This document shows, piece after piece, positions 1 to 9,252 of a stretch of DNA of 18,215 nt; the first letter of the stretch is position 1, and each line of letters starts with the position of its first letter. Origin of the DNA: Cyclospora cayetanensis (taxonomy: Eukaryota; Apicomplexa; Conoidasida; Eucoccidiorida; Eimeriidae); contig NW_020312295.1 of NCBI RefSeq assembly GCF_002999335.1, forward strand, positions 1-18,215. The letters are read 5' to 3'. The notes beneath the pieces are model-generated. The model was not told where the DNA came from and made no database searches. It saw only the letters and a list, made by a program, of their open reading frames with translations. A program made the position numbers and the translations under genes.

Positions 1-1390
1 TGGAGGCTTGACTGCAATAATCCTTACTGACAGACAACGTCCAATTCATGAATACGGCCACCATTGAATATTTCTTCCTGCAGGAGACACGGGGGTAAAG
101 AGCACTTGATCGCGTTTCTCTGTGGGTAAAGGGACGTACATTTTTATCTGGCCGACAAAATCTAGCACTTGCCTATCTTGACGGCGACCACATGTTCCAG
201 TCGGTGTAACCACCTCAACACACACATACACATCTTTTTGTTTTGAATGACATGGCTTTCAACCAGTCACGAAGGCTTTTCAGCTTACATAAGCTTGCCG
301 GCCCGCCTCTGTCCTGCCCACATGCGTTGGGCCACCTTCAACCTCCATCTAGAGGGGCTTGCTTGCCCACACTCTTACTAACTAATAGGATTATTGATAA
401 CTAAATGAATGTGATACAACTATCCAACTGTCACAGAGATTGCTGACATTCTCTTGCATTCACCGCGAGTGCATGAGCCAGGCAGAGCTGCATCTAACCT
501 CCCGCTGCTACTAGCAGTAGCGTTCCATTTAAGCTTAGAAGGACACTTAACTCTAGGCCCAATATGAAAGGAAGCAAAGTTAGTGTGTGGCTGCAAAGGA
601 GCTCCCGTGTTTCCCTGCTCGCGCTCCTCAGAGTTTCCGACAAATCAGGAGCGTCAACAGCTGTCGGAGCATTCACACCTAGTTGCATATACCAACCTAC
701 GCATACACACACAACACTGCACCTTCTTGTATTAAAATGGAAGGACTTTTAAATAAATATAATTTAATACACGCAAACAAGAAAACCAATGGTCCACTCG
801 TTGATTGTGTACAGCGGGTGTAGCAGATAGTGGTTATGGGTAGGCTAGCCCGATAAGCCCGACCCCAGCCGGAGATTTGACGCGTCCCTGTTGTTCGGCA
901 TGGGTGTGCAGGGAAAGATGAAAGCAAACGCAGTTGACAAGTTGACACCACAAGCACCTGCATTTTGGTAAAATCTGCCTAGGCGGTAAGGTGGAAGACT
1001 TCACTGAGATGGCAGAAATCGGGGAAGTCTGTATTGTAGCGCCGGCCAGTTGCGCGAGCTATCCTTTCTTCGACCAGAGGCACCAATGTAAGAGAGGTAG
1101 CTCCCTGGAGTCAATAAAGTTGATGTCTTACATTTAATGTCACCTGTTTGTGGATGATCCACCTCGGCGCTTTCCGTTCGAAGCATTCATCAAATACACA
1201 AACAATCATCTTGATATGGGGAAAGATGCCACGTAGAGAGTCACCTATTAGTTGAGTCGCAAGTAGCTTGAAGCACAGGGCATAACTCTGCTAGACCTGA
1301 AGCACAAGCAGTTGATTTGCTTTATGTCGTCTCCTCTCGCCGCAGTATCCATGTTAGTAAAAAGGCGCGTAGAACAAGCAGCAAGAAGTC
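1..1390. other. Region without a recognisable gene
   Basis: Only short open frames occur here, none with recognisable motifs or a convincing exon structure. Two short CA-rich runs (near 218-230 and 700-715) are the only simple repeats I noticed. If the retroelement relic that starts near 1395 was once full length, its gag, protease and 5' LTR should lie here. I looked for a protease D-S/T-G box, a gag zinc knuckle and terminal-repeat similarity to 4060-5000 and saw nothing convincing. The region may be decayed element sequence beyond recognition or ordinary intergenic DNA. Confidence 0.5.
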
Positions 1391-1394
1391 ATGG

Positions 1395-1870
1395 CGATCA
1401 TTTGCAAGGAACCTAACTGCAGAACGAAATACTCTGTTCACGTCCTACTCACAATTTAGTCGTAACTAGACCTGCTGGTTTTTGCCAAGATACTTCTGGG
1501 CCCTGCCGTTGGGTAGAGACTTCACCAAATGCGCATGGGACGGGATGATGGGCACAAGGCCTCATATCGTTCCCCTACAGTTGAGTGCGAGCCCAAAGAG
1601 TGGCTTTCTAGCCTTCAGCGGAGCTTCAAGCACATTTCAAACAGCGATAAAGTATGTTCTTACGCTGCATCAGCAGGGGTGTAATCGATCTAGACGGCGC
1701 TCTGCTGTACATCGCATTAGCAGCTTCTGACGCCAATTTGTTGTGAAAGGTGTTGGAAGGTATCCGGGCTTACAGAATACATTTTAAGTCTAAGAAGTGT
1801 CGTTTGATCAAATCTTAAGTGGAGTACCTCATTTACAGGACGGCAGCGGATGCGATAGCCCCTATTTCCT
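1395..1870 (+). pseudogene. Reverse transcriptase domain remnant (Ty3/gypsy)
   Basis: Fragments in different frames match successive gypsy RT blocks. Near 1403 there is a DYRxLN-like stretch. At 1517-1570 the reading LHQMRMGRDDGHKASYR resembles the YHQIRI...KTAFR block. At 1617-1640 SGASSTFQ resembles the GL-NAP-TFQ block. At 1681-1710 VIDLDGALLY sits where V-YLDDIL-Y is expected. At 1756-1800 IRAYRIHFKSKKC matches the L-KC block, and VEYL at 1819-1830 matches the block just after it. In-frame stops occur inside (for example TAA just before VEYL) and at least two frame changes are needed. In the active-site box the second aspartate reads as glycine, so it could not be catalytic even if the frames were open. 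Confidence 0.82.
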
Positions 1871-1989
1871 CAAAATGCGATGTCGAGCACAACCGAACTG
1901 TTGTTAGCAGAGCATGATAATGACACCCTAGTAAGCAGTTCTTTGCTGCCGTAAACTACTTCCGTATATTAATGAGGCCAATGTTCTTC

Positions 1990-2400
1990 AACGTTGCAAG
2001 GATCCCTGTGGAACTCACGCTAAACATCGTTGACTTTTAGTGGACGTTGCAGCATTGGGCGGCGGTGAAGGCCTTGATCAGCAGCCGCATTCATTGCACT
2101 GACCAGAAGAATCCTGACCTCAATATGCCTCTACTTTAGCCAACAGACGTATTAGGCTACACAGTGGGTAGAGCGGTTGAGCCCGTTGGGCCTCATTGTG
2201 AAGATCCGTATTGGGGAGGAGCGATATCCGGTACACTACCAAGAGCACTTAGCGCTCACAATGGTGCTGGAGAAGTCGAAGCATCTACTTTTGACTGATG
2301 CATCAACCATCTACACGGCCTCTAATGGCACTGCAATACTTTATGGAGCTGAAATTAACAAGGCGCATGAGATTCACACACGGCAAGCTGACTCGAGCCG
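1990..2400 (+). pseudogene. RNase H domain remnant of the gypsy element
   Basis: The connection and RNase H regions follow the reverse transcriptase at the expected distance. The F-W plus helix segment appears at about 2032-2090, with a TAG stop between the F and the W, reading WTLQHWAAVKALISS. The first catalytic strand appears as PTDVLGYTVG at 2140-2169, where gypsy RNase H has TDAS--GIG. A frame change leads to EERYPVHYQEHLALTMVLEK at about 2215-2275, matching the E-RYP-HE-E-LA-V-ALEK block, in which glutamate is catalytic and retained. The third block, usually TDH--L, is only weakly visible near 2295-2345. This is a non-functional remnant. Confidence 0.8.
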
Positions 2401-2639
2401 ATTCTAAACTTGAACCACTAAGGCGTCTAATACAAACATGGTACCGATAGTGTTGTGGTCAATGCGGTTTTCGAAGTCTTCGAGTTCAATCGACCGATCC
2501 ACAGAAAAACGTTCTGCCACAAGACGTGGCTGAAGTGGTCTTATATGCCCATCGAAACAGCAGATGAAGAAGAATCTGCTACACAGCACACAGGGCGCTC
2601 GACTCTTTGAGGTCTTAAGAAGGCCTCCGCTTCCGGAAA

Positions 2640-3560
2640 ATCTTCATTGGCGGTAATTGATGATATGGACGCCTACAAAATAATTGGATGCACCAACCGC
2701 TTTTTAGGCAGTATAAAACGGACTTCACACGGTGGTGGCCTCGATCTAAGGAAGCAGCGCAAGTTCAAAGTTCCCAGCAGCCTACTTCTGGTACCTCTTA
2801 CTAGTCTCTGTTTCACCCGAGTTCCATTAGACAAGGCCTTAAGCCAGTAGGTCATGTATCAAATATACTTCATCCTACATTAGAATTCAGGAAGAGAAGA
2901 AAAACAGATGATACATAGCCCAAACAACTCTCCAGAATTTGGCGTGTCCAAACACGCCAAGAAATACGTGAAATCCTGACTATGGTGCAGCGCGGCCGGT
3001 CCCGCTTTCATGAATTCCGCTGGATTATTTCAGTATCCGCAAATTGATAAGAGATGATGGGCACAGATCATTCTACTTCGTCAGGCAACCCCGAACTGAG
3101 AGCCTTCATTTAGTGCTTGTAATAATAAATGCCAGACAGATGATGAGCTCCATGGCCACCGGTTGCAATACTACGGCGGCAAAGAATGTGGTCTTTTGGA
3201 TGATACAGTACGCTTTCATGGATTGTCCGCCGTGCTATTCTCAGCCCCTGATGCGTGCTTTGCTTCACAGTAGCCCCTGATGCGTGCTTTGCTTCACAGT
3301 CGTGGGAGCTCTTCTGCCGCAAATTTTAAAGCAGCCGACAGTCATGAAGTGCTTGACACTCGCTATTAACGTCCACATAAAATGTGTCCTGCGTGCCTTA
3401 GAGCAGATCTTGTGCACAAACACCCAAAGCAACGAGTCGGTATGGGTGCCCCAGATTCATGCATCAGGTTTAGCAGATGACTGCACAATTCACGATTTGA
3501 CAGGCCTCACTTCCTTCGAGTTCTTGACAAGGAAAAATCCCTGCCACGAACGTACAGATT
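2640..3560 (+). pseudogene. Integrase core remnant of the gypsy element
   Basis: The N-terminal zinc-binding part is poorly preserved. A region near 2725-2800 loosely recalls the C-C-K linker that follows the zinc finger. The core is clearer. CNTTAAKNVVFWM (about 3163-3202) corresponds to the block with TTA--VA-LF. About 15 bases further on, in another frame, HGLSAVLFSAPDACFASQ corresponds to HG-P--IVSDRDPRF-S, with the first aspartate of that motif lost. At about 3482-3540 CTIHDLTGLTSFEFLTRKNP corresponds to the AYN---H-STG-SPFEL-YGR-P block that closes the core. A 29-bp tandem duplication at 3243-3300 adds a frameshift. Order and spacing support integrase; activity is excluded. Confidence 0.78.
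3243..3300 (+). repeat. 29-bp perfect tandem duplication inside the integrase remnant
   Basis: The 29-base unit beginning AGCCCCTGATGCG and ending TTCACAGT occurs twice back to back, at 3243-3271 and 3272-3300, with no mismatch. The unit encodes the end of the integrase SDRDPRF-type block. Since 29 is not a multiple of three, the duplication itself shifts the frame. The absence of differences between copies suggests it is younger than most other lesions in this relic. Confidence 0.97.
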
Positions 3561-3697
3561 GCTGATAAATTTGTAGTTAAGAGAGCACTTACCACAATAC
3601 TAGCCTTCCGCCACCTGGCTGCACAGTCAGAGCTCATATCTTCCCATGTCAGACTGCACAGAAGCCCTGCACAAGCAAGCACAGCGAGGAGGCAGAA

Positions 3698-3870
3698 TTG
3701 GCTAAAGGCAAGCTGATATGGATGCCCACCTTGTTCATGCAGACGCAAGCCAAAGCTAAGTTCCTAGTTGGTTTTGTTGGGCTCTTCCAGATTCCGCAAT
3801 GGAATGGTAACTCCGCCGACACACCACTTTCTTCCCACTCTGCTGCATGGATCCCAATTCAGCCCTATTG
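3698..3870 (+). pseudogene. GPY/F module at the integrase C-terminus
   Basis: One open stretch reads KLIWMPT (3710-3730), then AKFLVGFVGLFQI (about 3754-3793) and ends IPIQPYW (about 3850-3871). These match the three conserved parts of the Ty3/gypsy integrase tail: F-VGD-VWLST, then K--P-F-GPF-V, then HPVFHVSLLKPY. The GPF triplet itself reads GLF. The module assists integrase function in chromoviruses and directly precedes the chromodomain, as it does here. Confidence 0.8.
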
Positions 3871-3939
3871 GCGGCACCTGAATAATTTTGCCAGCAGACT
3901 AGGAGAAATCTGCTTCGAAGATAGTTGATTGCAGAACAG

Positions 3940-4060
3940 GACTAGGCGATTAAATACCTACCACAGCACAGCAGGTTGGTGACCGAGTAGTCAAGTAGAG
4001 TGGGTTCGCGGAGAGTGCCGTTACTTGGGAACCCATCCGAAGCTTTCAAATACATCCATC
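3940..4060 (+). pseudogene. Chromodomain remnant
   Basis: Reading from 3975 gives VGDRVVK, a TAG stop at 3996-3998, then SGFAESAVTWEPIRSFQI up to about 4052. This matches the chromodomain core YLVKW-G---E-TWEP---L. The stop sits exactly where the conserved tryptophan of VKW is expected (TGG to TAG, one base). In chromoviruses this domain is thought to direct insertion toward particular chromatin. The upstream part of the domain is not clearly legible. The match is short, but its position immediately after the GPY/F module makes it convincing. Confidence 0.75.
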
Positions 4061-5560
4061 TTAGCCGAAGCTTAAAGCCACCAGGAACCGCCATCAGCAC
4101 TTGAAAAATCCCTTTGAAAGCAGAATGCTTGACACTAGTTGAAGTCGTAGCTGGTAGCTCGCTTCTTTAGAGGAACACTGAAAGCGGAACTGTGGACCCA
4201 CTCACGGCCGATGATCGGGGACTCGGAAAGACAAGGAAAAGCGATAGAATATTTTGTGTACCCTCTGTGAGGCAGCGAAGCTTGACTTTAGTAAAAAGAC
4301 GACGCGGTAACTCTTAGCCATATACGTCCTGAGATTTTCATTCTAACTTTGACTGAGGTCTATTGTTTCACCACCCGCGACGAGGAGAGCTGCTCGTTGC
4401 TCGCTTTGGTATGAAATATAAGTTATGCGCTTCCACTTTATACTGGCTGTGCTATGTTCGTGCTGATTCTGGCAGGTGGCCGGTTTATTCGTCCGAGCTA
4501 AGTGGCGGCACATCTCCACGTCATTTACAAGCGACTGCGCAGGGTGGTAAAGAATGAGGTTTGTTTTGCCAGCGTATGCAGAGTGCTTGCCTTTTATGCG
4601 TTGCTGCTTTTTCCACCTATAATAGTCCATGAATTTGTAAGGCACTGGGGGATTTTGCCGGGGGATTCTGCTCACAGTCGGCATGAGTGCATCACTCTGG
4701 TTTTGTGTCTCTCCAGCACATACTCTTGAAGTAGGATGTTCGTAGTGACATTCACCACTACCGCACCTCCAGTTGCCTTCTTTGCAGTGACCACGCCCTT
4801 CAATCACTAACACGTATGCATTAGGCACAAGCACTCCCACAGTCTATCACAGCCCTCAGCCGCAAAAGACTGGTGCATATGCCTGATCGTCTTTTCCTAA
4901 ACGCAAAATGAATTCTGCGTGACTAAAATAAATGTAGGGAGGATGCTACCCCAGACTTTGTCACAGTTGCGTTCTATGCACCCATAGTTGAGCTAAAGAG
5001 GAAAATCGAGCTGAAGTAGCGGCAGAATCAAAAAATGAGCAGACATAGTTTCACACCTCTTAGCTAGATGCTTGTGGTTAAAGCAACAGAGATGCCCTCT
5101 GGGCTATTGGGCAAGCTTTCACTCGACGCGCCAACTAGCCTTCAGGAAACAGTCCACCCAGGCAACTTCGATGAGCGAAGAGCCTTCAAGTGTTGAATTC
5201 GCATAGTGTTGGCTATGCCCATACGAACTAAATCACTGAAAGTGAAGATTTTTTTTGTTGGGTATAATTCTTGACCTGGAGGCGCGCAGGAGCCTGCCAG
5301 TAAGCATAATACGATGGTGGCAGAACAGTGATTCAGTATGTGCCTTTGTGAAACATTCATATTGATTTGCAAAGCGCAAAATCAAGATAGCTTCATTGCT
5401 GCCATTAGCCTTGCATGGGTTTGCATGAGCGTTGCGTTGCTTAGTCATCGATTTTGGTATCGCTACATGCACTAAGTTGGTCCGCATTGGAAACTCTTGC
5501 TATCTCGTATTCAGAAGCCTGTGTACAGCACCAGAGCTCACTCGCAAGCACAATTTAAAA
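4061..5560. other. Region without a supported gene
   Basis: Open frames of ordinary chance length occur on both strands. The longest, on the - strand at 4343-4840 (165 codons, non-ATG start), has no motif I recognise and is about as long as the longest chance frame expected in a window this size. If the upstream retroelement had a 3' LTR, it should begin within the first few hundred bases here. A purine-rich stretch at 4930-4945 could be a polypurine tract, but I found no matching repeat upstream. Confidence 0.45.
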
Positions 5561-5562
5561 AC

Positions 5563-5921
5563 ATGCTGTCGTTTGGGGCCCTGAGCTGTAGAAGGAGGCG
5601 CGAGGAGAGCAGAGGAGCTATCCGGACTGGGGACGCGGCTCGTGCTGAGGGTGGATTTGCCACCGTAGAGCACTTACGAGCTGCATTGTACCCGCAACCC
5701 TACAGAGTGGTGGTAACTACACAGGGCTCCAACAATTTTGAGGTATTGGCTGAAGAGTTTTCAGTTATTATCTTCAAGGTATTCTCTACTCCCTAAGATA
5801 TACTTTCAGCTTAATAATCTTTTCTCTGCATTCTTGCTGAAATCTCATTCAGGGCTGTGAAGCTGAGCTATCTGCATTCACCGAGAGTCCTGGCCACCGT
5901 ACCTTGTACCATGAGACGTGA
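5563..5921 (+). CDS. Possible small two-exon gene, unknown function
   Basis: I do not recognise this protein. Exon 1 runs from an ATG at 5563 to 5778 and exon 2 from 5853 to a TGA at 5919-5921, giving about 94 residues. The intron (5779-5852, 74 bases) has a good donor (CAAG|GTATTC) and a pyrimidine-rich acceptor (CTCATTCAG|GG), keeps phase 0 and removes an in-frame TAA. An Arg-rich start (CRRRREESRGA) is followed by a segment that looks like alternating helix and strand, including YRVVVTTQGSNNFEV and EEFSVIIFKG. The same frame is open upstream to 5497 with an acceptor-like TTCAG at 5511-5514, so an earlier exon is possible. The FEV strand is faintly reminiscent of SelW-like Rdx proteins, but the CxxC/CxxU motif is absent, so I assign nothing. 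Confidence 0.28.
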
Positions 5922-5924
5922 AGG

Positions 5925-7085
5925 CACTGATGACCTGGTAGATGAATTGCCTCCCTCTGTACATTCTACCTGTTTTCTGTTGTGTAGCAAATACACACTT
6001 TGCCTTTCTGTTAGCACTGTTTTCGCGCTTCCGGCTGCTTTGTGAGTGCTAGCAGGATGCCAAACTTTTTGCTGCCCTCTGTGCACTTGACTCTGGCTGA
6101 GATGTAATGAATACCAGGGTGACTGTGTCGACTTGAGCGATGAGAGGGGTAGCGGGCCACGTTACCGTTAGTCACTGCCTACTACAGTAGTCATGTCATG
6201 GAGCCATGGTAGAGAATTGACCCGTTGGTTTTTCTGTTTTCATATCCTATGCATTGCGGAGTAGCGTTAGTACTATACAAGAAGACGCTCTGTTGTGTGA
6301 ATGCTTGCTAGATGCCATATGCAATTAGCTGTAGCGTTGAGTCCGCTGATGGCTTCGAAGTTGCAGCAACTTGCAACCTTACTGTCCCATTTCACTCATA
6401 TTACTGCCCTGATGGGGGCGGTCAGGGATAGGGGAAAGCTGTATTGAGTAAAGATTTGCGGGTTTCCTCATCGAGCTCCTTGATGGAGCGCCATACTCTC
6501 TGACCACATCGGCACCGGTGATCAAAATATAATGCCACATTTTGCAGTCTCTGTTTTAATGAACAAACTTTGAACACACTCATTAGCTTTGCGAAGATTA
6601 AAGAAACCATGTCCTAGGGTGGACGGCCTCACGCACCAGTTTACCAAGCAATTGGCATTGAGGGATGACCTCAACCTTTCACTGAGTGCCCCTCCCTACA
6701 GTTAGTCATACGCAGTATCCACTCTGTATTATTCAGAGTCAGTCAACGGCGAAATATTCATGCTAATATTATCATAATGATGCAAGTCAAAGTTGAATAT
6801 AAGGCCTGCAGCAGTAGAGGCGGAGAAACAAGAGTAACTTTGAACTACAGAGTTTTGCATTAAGTGCAGAATTTTGAGAACAAGGAGAGTACCGCTAGTC
6901 TGTACACCCGTGACTGTCAAATGCTGCGAAAGTTCGATACTATTGTATAAAGGCGCCTCCCTAGCACCCGGCCTTCTTGTCACCGTCACAAGCGTTACTC
7001 GACTGTTACTTTTGCTCCATTGGTAGCCTTATTCGCAGCTGATGTTGACACTTCATACCCTTTATGAACGTAGTGCTTACTGGGG
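5925..7085. other. Region without a supported gene
   Basis: Nothing here has a recognisable domain. A 62-codon frame on the - strand at 6422-6610 has a protein-like composition but no flanking splice pattern or known motif. The region may be spacer or heavily decayed mobile-element sequence, since gypsy fragments lie on both sides. Confidence 0.4.
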
Positions 7086-7089
7086 AAAT

Positions 7090-8030
7090 TGCATTCTCCT
7101 GGTGCATGCAAAGCAACAGAGCCAGGGACCGGTGGAGGAATATTGAAGAGGATGCAAGTGATTACTTTAAAGGAACCCCAAGCGTTTTATCAGTGCCTAA
7201 CGGATTTGTCATTGTTGCAATACTGTTCCACTGCCCTTTGCCGTTTTCAGAATCCTGCACATTGCTTCAGTCTGAATTAGTAACAAATACCTGCCAGCGC
7301 AGATGGGCAACTTATGAGCCACTTGGCTTATTTTGTAGTGCTTGGTGCATAAGACCAAATCACGCGTACTCTCTGGGAAGAAGGACCATCAAACTCTGAT
7401 TCACACAATAAGGTCTGATGCAATGTTTCACTAGCAAGGTGCAGCACTTGTGTGCAGCACGACTACAAAGCGAATAATGAACTGGCTGTACTGCGCAGCA
7501 GCTACCATGCTGCCCTCACTGCCCCAAAGATGCACATTCCGGCTTATTGCATATTACCAGTGGTATGTCGGGCACTTCGGCTTTTCCAAGCATGGTCTTA
7601 AGAGAGAGAGGAATTGCCATAGAAGCCTCTTGCCACTGACAGCCAAATTGGCACCCCAAGTCATTGATATGTAGCTCTTTGTCCTAAAGCAAGTGCTCCA
7701 GCAGACGAATTATTGCCTTCAAGGTACTGTTCATGCGCTAAGCGGCTCTTGAAGGCTGAATATAATTGTTTCCCCATACAGAGCGCGTCAATTTCTCCAC
7801 GTGGAGAAGGCGCACACTAAGGCATTTTTCTAGGTATAGGGGCCTCCCCATAACTCTACATGCGTAGCATAGATCCGGCAAGGATTTGCATTGTGCCTGA
7901 GTATCGAACAGTACTGCGTCGAAATATCTTTCCCGTCTGCACCACACCAAACAAGATCGGGTAGCACTAACATATCTAGCTCTACGAACGCATGAAAGTT
8001 CCATATTTTTTCAACGTCTCAAAACATTGG
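7090..8030 (+). mobile_element. Second, more decayed Ty3/gypsy fragment (RT to RNase H)
   Basis: Weak but ordered gypsy-like signals run along the + strand. FQNPAHCFSLN at about 7248-7280 recalls GL-NAPATFQ--MN. YFVVLGA, stop, DQIT at about 7329-7365 sits where Y-VVYLDDILI is expected. CTFRLIAYYQWYVGHFGF at about 7531-7584 resembles the FLGLA-YYRRFI--FS block that follows the RT, and is the clearest of the four. DRVALTYLALRTHESSIFF at about 7954-8010 resembles the RNase H E-ECLAL--ALR--R-Y block. Spacing between blocks is about right for an RT to RNase H segment. Stops and frame changes are frequent. Each match alone would be weak; the order is the main support. It ends some 120 bases from the CFAP58 stop codon. 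Confidence 0.45.
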
Positions 8031-8153
8031 CGGGCAAAGTACAAAACTGACGCCTTCACCATTACTCTAGACACATTGCAAAGAAAAATGTTTGTGATAA
8101 CAGCAGGGCTTTATGCAGCAGGCTTACTCTCTGGTGGCCCTTGAACTGTACAG

Positions 8154-9252
8154 TTACAATAAGTGATGCTGTTCTCTAGCTTCCCGCCGTTTCTCCTCAA
8201 TGTAAGAATCCTTGACCGCCTGCAGATTCACTGCAATAAGAGATTTGGTTTTTGCTAAACGGTCAAGCACGCTGCTGCAGGAATCTTACAAAAAGACTCA
8301 AACAGTGGACTTTTCTGTTTAGACTTTAGGCTTGGCGACCTCCAGTTCTTTGTGTAATCTTTCGATCTCATCTCTCTTGTTCGTCACCTGTAGAAGCATA
8401 TCAATGTAGGATAAGTACATACCCCCGGTATTTTCTGGTCATGCAACGTTTGACAGAGGATGATCATCGGTACTCGCATTACTACCATGTTTGCCGATCA
8501 GCTGGTAGCGTTTGCGCTGCCGCCATAATCTCATCAACAGGCCTACATGCGTGTAAAGCTGCAGCCTGTCCGTACTGTTTTTCCTTTGTTCAACGGAACA
8601 CGACCGTAAACTAAATACAATACCGAAGCCCCTTGACGAACTTTATGAACACTTCTTCGTAAAACTCAAATGTACAACGATCAAATTCGTCACTTAGAAT
8701 ACAGGGAGAAAAATAATGGTACGGTCATCTATGCAACCACCGAAGCAATTCAAAATGTCAATACACTGTAGCTATAACGCTCACAGTAGGCCGCGGAAGG
8801 CTTTACAAAGCCTCCCCGACGTTTAAATCGAGTAGCTATTTCAAGGCTAACGGCTTACTTCTTTGTGAAGCACATGTAGCTCTGACACAGCACTGCGGAG
8901 CATCTTCGTTTTCGCCCGGACATCCTGCAGGAAAGAAAAAATTAAGGAAGGGGGGAAGCTGCTCATTTGAATTTCTACAAAAATACCGACTCACTTCTCA
9001 CGGCAGTATGCGAAAGGGATCGTACCGTTTGCAGGTTTTGCATCTGCACGAAGACCTCGGCGCCTGGTTGTTTTTTGAGCGCGACCTACGTGGATATGGA
9101 AAAAAACGCAAGTGGGTTCATGACTTGACGTTAAACTATCATCTGCATGGCTTTGGTTGATCCCTGCCTGGTGCTGTATCTGTTGGCTTGCGTACCTTCA
9201 GCTGCGCGAATAGTTTTTCCCTTTCCTGGATCTGCAAGTCTCTATCAATCAC
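8154..9252 (-). CDS. CFAP58: CFAP58 exons 24-28: C-terminal coiled coil
   Basis: Five very short exons (57, 60, 66, 48 and 66 bases), all in phase 0, encode residues 940-1037. Exon 25 keeps the QPG turn of the family (ALKKQPGAE). Exon 26 gives DVRAKTKMLRSAVSELHVL, matching the LRDKTKQLK-LSSEL block. Exon 27 (8387-8340) ends at GAG|GTCGCC, and exon 28 (8219-8154) begins after CTGCAG and reads AVKDSYIEEKRREAREQ before a TAA at 8156-8154. This join aligns residue for residue with EIEKLTNEL...KKKYL-QKRKE of animals. Reading through exon 27 instead would stop at a TAA at 8321-8319 after VAKPKV, giving a shorter end that lacks the last conserved block. Confidence 0.9.

Larger units (their letters stand above)
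1395..4060 (+). mobile_element. Decayed Ty3/gypsy chromovirus-type retrotransposon (pol remnant)
   Basis: Read on the + strand in shifting frames, this stretch gives the hallmarks of a Ty3/gypsy pol polyprotein in the right order: reverse transcriptase (1395-1870), RNase H (1990-2400), integrase (about 2640-3560), GPY/F module (3698-3870) and chromodomain (about 3940-4060). A C-terminal chromodomain defines the chromovirus branch of Ty3/gypsy. Every domain carries in-frame stops or frameshifts and some catalytic residues are changed, so this is a dead copy. The domain spacing is close to that of an intact pol, so decay was mostly by point mutation and small indels. I could not see LTRs, primer-binding site, gag or protease, so the true ends are unknown. 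Order and motifs are read directly; family assignment rests on general knowledge of gypsy elements. Confidence 0.85.

Noticed and set aside
301..350. CPHALGH...C as a gag zinc knuckle
   Set aside because: The cysteine and histidine spacing does not fit CX2CX4HX4C.
826..850. VADSGYG-like reading as a gypsy protease active site
   Set aside because: The motif is too short, the third residue pattern is wrong, and no flap or ILG block follows at the right distance.
4343..4840. 165-codon open frame on the - strand, the longest single-exon frame outside CFAP58 exon 1
   Set aside because: It starts with a non-ATG codon, has no recognisable motif or splice context, and its length is near the longest frame expected by chance in 18 kb at this composition.
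4930..4950. Purine-rich stretch as the polypurine tract before a 3' LTR
   Set aside because: No repeat of the following sequence was seen upstream of the relic, so an LTR boundary cannot be supported.
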